A DNA stretch of 64,000 nucleotides, taken from the NCBI GenBank assembly GCA_028583405.1, contig JAPTMU010000108.1, positions 561,223 through 625,222 of the forward strand, given 5' to 3'. This document shows positions 45,701 through 54,700 of the stretch, one piece after another. Below the pieces are notes generated by a model. That model had not been told where the DNA came from. It was given only the letters and a program-made list of their open reading frames with translations, and made no database searches. The translations under genes were made by a program, and so were the position numbers. Position 1 is the stretch's first letter. Each line of letters begins with the position of its first letter. The stretch comes from Pogonophryne albipinna (Eukaryota; Chordata; Actinopteri; Perciformes; Artedidraconidae).

Positions 45701-48700
45701 CTGGAAGGCGTTGAGCAGCGAGTTAGTTATTAGTTATTTAAGAAAACAAGTAAGTTAATCAGGTATTCAATAAGTTAGTTATTAAGGTCATAAGTTAGTT
45801 AATCAGGTATTCATTGAGTTAGTTATTAAGGACATAAGTTAGTTATTAAGGACATAAGTTAGTTATTAAGGACATAAGTTAGTTAATCAGATATTCATTG
45901 AGTTAGTTATTAGGGACATAAGTTAGTTAATCAGGTATTCATTGAGTTAGTTATTAAGGACATAAGTTAGTTAATCAGGTATTCATTGAGTTAGTTATTA
46001 AGGACATAAGTTAGTTATTAAGGACATAAGTTAGTTAATCAGGTATTCATTGAGTTAGTTATTAGGGACATAAGTTAGTTAATCAGGTATTCATTGAGTT
46101 AGTTATTAAGGACATAAGTTAGTTATTAAGGACATAAGTTAGTTAATCAGGTATTCATTGAGTTAGTTATTAAGGACATAAGTTAGTTAATCAGGTATTC
46201 AATAAGTTAGTTATTAAGGACATAAGTTAGTTAATCAGGTATTCATTGAGTTAGTTATTAAGGACATAAGTTAGTTAATCAGGTATTCAATAAGTTAGTT
46301 ATTAAGGACATAAGTTAGTTAATCAGGTATTCATTGAGTTAGTTATTAAGGACATAAGTTAGTTAATCAGGTATTCAATAAGTTAGTTATTAAGGACATA
46401 AGTTAGTTATTAAGGACATAAGTTAGTTAATCAGGTATTCATTGAGTTAGTTATTAAGGACATAAGTTAGTTAATCAGGTATTCAATAAGTTAGTTATTA
46501 AGGACATAAGTTAGTTAATCAGGTATTCATTGAGTTAGTTATTAAGGACATAAGTTAGTTAATCAGATATTCATTGAGTTAGTTATTAAGGACATAAGTT
46601 AGTTAATCAGGTATTCATTGAGTTAGTTATTAAGGACATAAGTTAGTTAATCAGGTATTCAATAAGTTAGTTATTAAGGACATAGGTTAGTTAATCAGGT
46701 ATTCATTGAGTTAGTTATTAAGGACATAAGTTAGTTAATCAGATATTCATTGAGTTAGTTATTAGGGACATAAGTTAGTTAATCAGGTATTCATTGAGTT
46801 AGTTATTAAGGACATAAGTTAGTTAATCAGGTATTCATTGAGTTAGTTATTAAGGACATAAGTTAGTTATTAAGGACATAAGTTAGTTAATCAGGTATTC
46901 ATTGAGTTAGTTATTAAGGACATAAGTTAGTTAATCAGGTATTCATTGAGTTAGTTATTAAGGACATAAGTTAGTTAATCAGGTATTCATTGAGTTAGTT
47001 ATTAAGGACATAAGTTAGTTATTAAGGACATAAGTTAGTTAATCAGGTATTCATTGAGTTAGTTATTAAGGACATAAGTTAGTTAATCAGGTATTCATTG
47101 AGTTAGTTATTAAGGACATAAGTTAGTTAATCAGATATTCATTGAGTTAGTTATTAAGGACATAAGTTAGTTAATCAGATATTCATTGAGTTAGTTATTA
47201 AGGACATAGGTTAGTTAATCAGGTATTCAATAAGTTAGTTATTAAGGACATACGTTAGTTAATCAGGTATTCATTGAGTTAGTTATTAAGGACATAAGTT
47301 AGTTATTAAGGACATAAGTTAGTTAATCAGGTATTCATTGAGTTAGTTATTAAGGACATAAGTTAGTTATTAAGGACATAAGTTAGTTATTAAGGACATA
47401 AGTTAGTTAATCAGGTATTCATTGAGTTAGTTCATTTCTTAAGAAACAAATATGTATTATATCATGATAGTAATTGAATGTCATGATTATTCACTAACAT
47501 GAACTTATTGTAAGTGTTTTTTATCCTGATCTTTGACAAAACCCTTAAAAGATGTAATATACAATATGTCTCAAACCATATGTAATAATAATAATATGTA
47601 GTTTGAATTGATTTAACCATCAATTAGTACAAGCTGGAGGTGTTTCCTGTTTTAGAAAAGCAAGTTTAATGTGCAGGTACAACATACTAAAACCTTCCGC
47701 TTCACGATAACGTAATGACAGCAGTGTTGGCAGAAGTACTCAGATCCTTTACTTAAAGAGGGATTTTGTTATTTTTGTTGTACCTATATGTTATTTTATA
47801 GGGTTTCATATTGTTGCATGGATTCACTTTGTCTTGTGTCTCGAGGCAACATTATTAACTTTGTTGCTGAAAAGGTCTTAACATGTGATCTGAGGGGAGT
47901 TTCTTGTTGTTAGCTACACGTGCTGAAAAGTGCTATATACATAAAGCTTCATTATTAATGTCAACCAGTGGCGAACCGTGTCTAACTGGACCTTCTGTAG
48001 ACACACCCACCCACCCCCCCCCCCCCACGCGGCATTATAACGTCCGTCTTTTCACTGAATTGTCGTCTTGAAAACGGAACTCACAACAATTCCGCACCAA
48101 CTTCCTCTTCACCTGTTGCACTTGTCCTTTCAACGTTAAAAACAATAAAACGGCATGAATTGCTTCGTCGCATTAATCTAGATCTCTGCCTCGAGCCAGT
48201 GAACTAGCGGGCCTTCTTCTAGAGCAGGGGTCCCCAACCTTTTTTCCAAAGAGCCCCCCCAAATGACTCCTGTTGGAAGTTGCGTCCCCCCCCCACACAC
48301 ACACACACACAAGGGGGGGGGGGCGCAACAGCGGTAATTAAAGTTTAAAAGTCTCAAATGCAACAACTACTGTCACAAACTGGATGAATGTGAAGTATTG
48401 TGTTAAAGGAGGATGAAAGCGTAATTAAGGAGCACTATTGGAGTGACTTTGATGGTTATTGGACAATTCACAAAGGTATTAAACTGTTTAAAACACACGC
48501 TCAAAGTAAGCCGGATTTTGCCGATGTGTTTATGTGGATTCAAAAGTCGTAAATAATCTACAAAATGGAGGAGACCGATCTGATCGGAGCAACTGTGAAA
48601 AATAATCCAACTAAAACTGGCGTGGACAATGACTGTGTTTTAAAAATGAACTTATCCAGAAAAGCCCGGTTTGGACACTTTACGGGCAGAAGAAACATTT

Positions 48701-51700
48701 CTATAGAAAGAATTATACATTTCTGTCTTTTTATGCCTTTAATAGCAACTAACTTGAATTGTTATTCAAATTAATTAATCAATTTTTTTTTTTTTAATTA
48801 TTGTAATGTAGGGACAAAGCTTTTAGTGACAATCAGGTTTTGCGTTACAATTAATAAAAAAGTCAAAAAGTCATATCATCGTAAATATGATATTTGGCCT
48901 CAAATCGTCTGACCCCTGCGCCCCCCAGGTTGGGAACCACTGTTCTAGAGCACCTGGAACCGAGGGGAACTCTGGAAGAACACGCCCATTGGCTACAAAT
49001 CAATATCTGATTGGTTGATCAAACTGTCAGTCCAAACGTACGCTCTCATTCAGTGCAACGGCCAGGGCATTCGATCAAGGATGTAGAATACCTTGTTGAA
49101 GGATATTCTACCCAGAGACCCAGAACAAGATCTGATTGGTTGCTTTCACAAAACCACTGAAATGCGTAGAGCATGGTCCGAGAAGGACAAACAAATCAAC
49201 GTAACACTGTGATATTACAGATCCACAACACAGATACCATTCTCATTTATTCATTTTATATACATTTTATTTATATAATTAAATGGATGTTTTGTTTTAT
49301 CTGAGTGTTCCAGGGTATTCTCTGAATACCTTGAAGGCCCTGACGGTTCGCCACTGATGTCAACATACTCTAAGTAAAAGTACAGAAGTATTATCGGCAC
49401 AATCTCTTTAAAGTATCTAAAAGTAGGGGAGAGGTGGGACGACAGTAACGTGGGACATGTGTCCATGCTTTAATGTTCAGAAAGGTATTGATTAAGAAAT
49501 GAGAATATTCTGCGTTGCTTACGTCGGCCGTGGTGTCGTTGTTGATGCTGTTGATTTTGTTGCTCAGACTTAAGAGGACCTGGACCGAAGCGTTGAGGTT
49601 GGCGTATGAGTTTATTTTCTGCGAGTTGTTCGTGACCTGATCGAGCTGAGAAAAGACGTCGGCTGCGTTTTCATCCAGAGAGCCGAGCCCGATGTCCGAG
49701 TTCTGCAATACAAGAGAGTTCATGTCTAGAAAGCTGGAGATAACTTTAAAGGTCTCCTATCATCCTCTTCTTCATCAATATATCACAGGTCTCAGATATA
49801 TCCAGAGCCTGTCTCTGATTGGCTGAAACACCAAACAGATCATTGCAGCATTACCCACAATCCCCTCTGTTTCATCCCTGTTTCCAAAGTGCTGATTCTC
49901 TGTCTGTTACTTTAGATGAAAATAAGGAGCCCCTCCCCACGCCCCTCTGAGAGAGATTTGGTTACAAAGAACTCAATGGTGCTCTAGGAGGAGATTCAGG
50001 TGATAAGGGGGGGGGGGGTTACCTTGGTTGCTGATTGGCTAATGGTTACACAAGACAAAACATCGTTATGACATCATAAAGTGGCCAAAATCTGATCAGC
50101 TCATTTTCAGACAGGTTTTTATAGAAATGGATCAAAAAGAGAGAGAATCTTTGTTCCTGAAACTTTCAGAGTCTCTTTCCACAGAGGGGACACATGTTGA
50201 TGTAGAAGAGACATGAAGAAGAGGGGACACATGTTGATGTAGAAGAGACATGAGAAGAGGGGACACATGTTGATGTAGAAGAGACATGAAGAAGAGGGGA
50301 CACATGTTGATGTAGAAGAGACATGAAGAAGAGGGGACACATGTTGATGTAGAAGAGACATGAAGAAGAGGGGACACATGTTGATGTAGAAGAGACATGA
50401 AGAAGAGGGGACACATGTTGATGTAGAAGAGACATGAAGAAGAGGGGACACATGTTGATGTAGAAGAGACATGAAGAAGAGGGGACACATGTTGATGTAG
50501 AAGAGACATGAAGAAGAGGGGACACATGTTGATGTAGAAGAGACATGAAGAAGAGGGGACACATGTTGATGTAGAAGAGACATGAAGAAGAGGGGACACA
50601 TGTTGATGTAGAAGAGACATGAGAAGAGGGGACACATGTTGATGTAGAAGAGACATGAAGAAGAGGGGACACATGTTGATGTAGAAGAGACATGAAGAAG
50701 AGGGGACACATGTTGATGTAGAAGAGACATGAGAAGAGGGGACACATGTTGATGTAGAAGAGACATGAAGAAGAGGGGACACATGTTGATGTAGAAGAGA
50801 CATGAAGAAGAGGGGACACATGTTGATGTAGAAGAGACAGAGAAGAGGGGACACATGTTGATGTAGAAGAGACATGAAGAAGAGGGGACACATGTTGATG
50901 TAGAAGAGACATGAAGAAGAGGGGACACATGTTGATGGAGAAGAGGGGACACATGTTGATGTAGAAGAGACATGAAGAAGAGGGGACACATGTTGATGTA
51001 GAAGAGACATGAAGAAGAGGGGACACATGTTGATGTAGAAGAGACATGAAGAAGAGGGGACACATGTTGATGTAGAAGAGACATGAAGAAGAGGGGACAC
51101 ATGTTGATGTAGAAGAGACATGAAGAAGAGGGGACACATGTTGATGTAGAAGAGACATGAAGAAGGGGGACACATGTTGATGTAGAAGAGACATGAAGAA
51201 GAGGGGACACATGTTGATGTAGAAGAGACATGAAGAAGAGGGGACACATGTTGATGTAGAAGAGACATGAAGAAGAGGATATAGGTGACCTTTAATCAAC
51301 ATTGTTTTAGTGCACTCCAACAACCTGTAATATCAAAGACTCACTTCTGCATTCTTCAGCACATCATTCAAGTCCTGATTCACACATGATGAAACTTCAG
51401 GTTCCCAAAAGGGCTCCGGATCCCTGAAACAATCAATCAATCAATCCGTTAAAGAGTATATCAGTATGTAGTGTCTCTACTTTAAAGAGTCCTCTCCTGC
51501 TGATGTTCAGGTGTATATCAGTATGTAGTGTCTCTACTTTAAAGAGTCCTCTCCTGCTGATGTTCAGGTGTATATCAGTATGTAGTGTCTCTACTTTAAA
51601 GAGTCCTCTCCTGCTGATGTTCAGGTGTATATCAGTATGTAGTGTATCTACTTTAAAGAGTCCTCTCCTGCTGATGTTCAGGTGTATATCAGTATGTAGT

Positions 51701-54700
51701 GTCTCTACTTTAAAGAGTCCTCTCCTGCTGATATTCAGGTGTATATCAGTATGTAGTGTCTCTACTTTAAAGAGTCCTCTCCTGCTGATGTTCAGATGTA
51801 TATCAGTATGTAGTGTCTCTACTTTAAAGAGTCCTCTCCTGCTGATGTTCAGGTGTATATCAGTGTGTAGTGTCTCTACTTTAAAGAGTCCTCTCCTGCT
51901 GATGTTCAGGTGTATATCAGTATGTGGTGTCTCTACTTTAAAGAGTCCTCTCCTGCTGATGTTCAGGTGTATATCAGTATGTAGTGTCTCTACTTTAAAG
52001 AGTCCTCTCCTGCTGATGTTCAGGTGTATATCAGTGTCTAGTGTCTCTACTTTAAAGAGTCCTCTCCTGCTGATGTTCAGGTGTATATCAGTATGTAGTG
52101 TCTCTACTTTAAAGAGTCCTCTCCTGCTGATGTTCAGGTGTATATCAGTATGTAGTGTCTCTACTTTAAAGAGTCCTCTCCTGCTGATGTTCAGGTGTAT
52201 ATCAGTATGTAGTGTATCTACTTTAAAGAGTCCTCTCCTGCTGATGTTCAGGTGTATATCAGTATGTAGTGTCTCTACTTTAAAGAGTCCTCTCCTGCTG
52301 ATATTCAGGTGTATATCAGTATGTAGTGTCTCTACTTTAAAGAGTCCTCTCCTGCTGATGTTCAGATGTATATCAGTATGTAGTGTCTCTACTTTAAAGA
52401 GTCCTCTCCTGCTGATGTTCAGGTGTATATCAGTGTGTAGTGTCTCTACTTTAAAGAGTCCTCTCCTGCTGATGTTCAGGTGTATATCAGTATGTGGTGT
52501 CTCTACTTTAAAGAGTCCTCTCCTGCTGATGTTCAGGTGTATATCAGTATGTAGTGTCTCTACTTTAAAGAGTCCTCTCCTGCTGATGTTCAGGTGTATA
52601 TCAGTGTCTAGTGTCTCTACTTTAAAGAGTCCTCTCCTGCTGATGTTCAGGTGTATATCAGTATGTAGTGTCTCTACTTTAAAGAGTCCTCTCCTGCTGA
52701 TGTTCAGGTGTATAGCAGTAAAGGCGCGTTCACACCGCAGTACTTTTCCCACAAAGGTTCTCATGAACTCATTTGAGTTCCGGCTCTTTTTGGTGTAGTA
52801 AGTACTGCGGTGTGAACGCGGCTCATGTACTTCTCTACTTTAAAGAGTCCTCTCTGTCTATCAGTACCCCTTTGTGCATTTCCTCGTTCTGTGTCCAGTC
52901 GCTCCTTTGCATTTTAATCTGCCGGAGAATCCAACTTTGGTGTTGCCCCAATCTCCTTCAGCCGGACAGAACTTATCACCTTCTGTTTAAACAAGAACAT
53001 TTAATAATATTAATCTTTAAATAGACATCATTACTCTAAATGTAACTTATTCATACATGTAATTACATGTCTTGCTTGAACCCAAATAAAGACCTGAGTA
53101 CTAGTAGAACCTCAAAATGACTGGTGTGTCTCGTCAGAATTGTTAGTTTTTTTATCCTTGTTTATTTGTATTAGTATAATTTCTCGGTTAAGTAAATATC
53201 GTCAAGTCCGCGTCTGCTAACCCTTTTGTTGTCTGTCATTTCCTGTTTCACTTTGGTAATCTCCTCTCTCACTTCAGGTAGCTCGGCTCCAGTGACGTGC
53301 GGTGAGGCTCCCCTGCCTCCCCTGACTGCACGTCGCTGCTCGGCTCCTACCCATGTGTGTTTTTCACTGACCTGATGACCTGCCCCGCCCTTATTGTTTG
53401 CCCCTTGTGTGTGTATTTAATCTGTGTTTTCTCTGTGCCAAGTGCCAGATTGTTTCGAGCCTTACGGCCTGTCCACACACAGGCATGAAAAAAATCTTGA
53501 AAGATCTTGATGCTGGGCGTGTCTGAAGGTTGGCGATTTTTTGCGAGCAACGCGACCAACAACCAATCACATGAATCTCCCGCCCCCGACATACAAAGCA
53601 ATAGCAATGTTAAAACGAAGTAAACTGGATAAAAACTCCCCAAACAGGCGAAACCCTACCAGTTCCACCCACTGTCTCTGCCTCCTCCCTCCAAGCCTGG
53701 CTCCTCCGGTTTGTATCCCGGTTAATAGTCTGGTCGTAAAGAACCGGGTGATTTGCTTCCGTAATTTCTCGTTTGGAATATGAGAAATGAACTGCGGTCT
53801 GGCTCTCCCTGCATACACGTGGTTTGATTGGCTAGCGCTTGTACTGGCGGGATTTGCATAAACGGGATTTGATTGGCTGATGCCAGCTTCGAAAGCATCG
53901 GGAGCATCAAAAGTTGAACATTGCTCAACTTTTGATGCTCACGATGCTTGCAAAGCCATGCTCTGCTCCCCACAATGCAGTTCGGCGAAGATTCAAAATC
54001 TTCTACGTCACCCCATTCAAATGAATGGGCGAAGCTTTGAAAGATTTGTTTCATGCCTGTGTGGACGGGCCGTCAGAGTCGAGCCTTGTTATTTGTGAAT
54101 TGTCAGCCAGTTGATATCTGTGCTCGAGTAAGTTTAAGTTAGTATTTAGTAAGTCCATGTTTACTATGAGTGTTTGTATTGCCTTGCAAATCACCTAAAG
54201 TAAATTCCTTTTTTGAACCGTCCTTTTGTCTGGAGTCGTGCATTTGGGTCTTATCATTTCATCGTGAGCCCCAGTCGTAACAATGACCATAAGCTAAACC
54301 TACCGTATATGATATTGATACCCACAGTCGCTGATCTAGTTTCATTGCAGCGGTTCGTAAAGTTGCACGTGACTGTAGGAACCCCTGATTCTGTACAGGT
54401 GACGATCGCATCGGCTGTAAACGTCTTCTTAGTTTCTTCAGAAGGAACCGCTGAAATCACAGGAAGTCAGTTTCAACAAGAATCCATGGGAAAAAAGCAC
54501 TTCATTCTGAGGATTTTTGCTCTTTTTTTGCTCTGTTTGTAAAATGTTTAGCATTTCCATGTTTTAATTTTCATAATATTCCACATTTTGGAAATTACAT
54601 TTACCGAGGTTCTACATGTGAATTTTTCTATTTTAAAGATCTGATACATTTTTGTGAAATTATGATTTATTTTTCAGAATCTTTGACTTTTTGTCCGAAT

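Larger units (their letters stand above)
47728..49425 (+). mobile_element. Element B copy split by nested insertions
   Basis: GCAGAAGTACTCAGATCCTT at the left and AGTAAAAGTACAGAAGTATT with CTTTAAAGTATCTAAAAGTA at the right belong to element B. Everything between about 47,757 and 49,365 is inserted sequence, including two nested hAT elements. Confidence 0.55.

Noticed and set aside
50119..51323. Three overlapping minus-strand frames of about 380 codons
   Set aside because: All three registers of the 37-bp array are open because the unit lacks stops in that direction; no domain or splice evidence.
51433..52798. Opposed frames of 443 and 431 codons
   Set aside because: Both strands of the 57-bp array are open; the array lies in a receptor intron.
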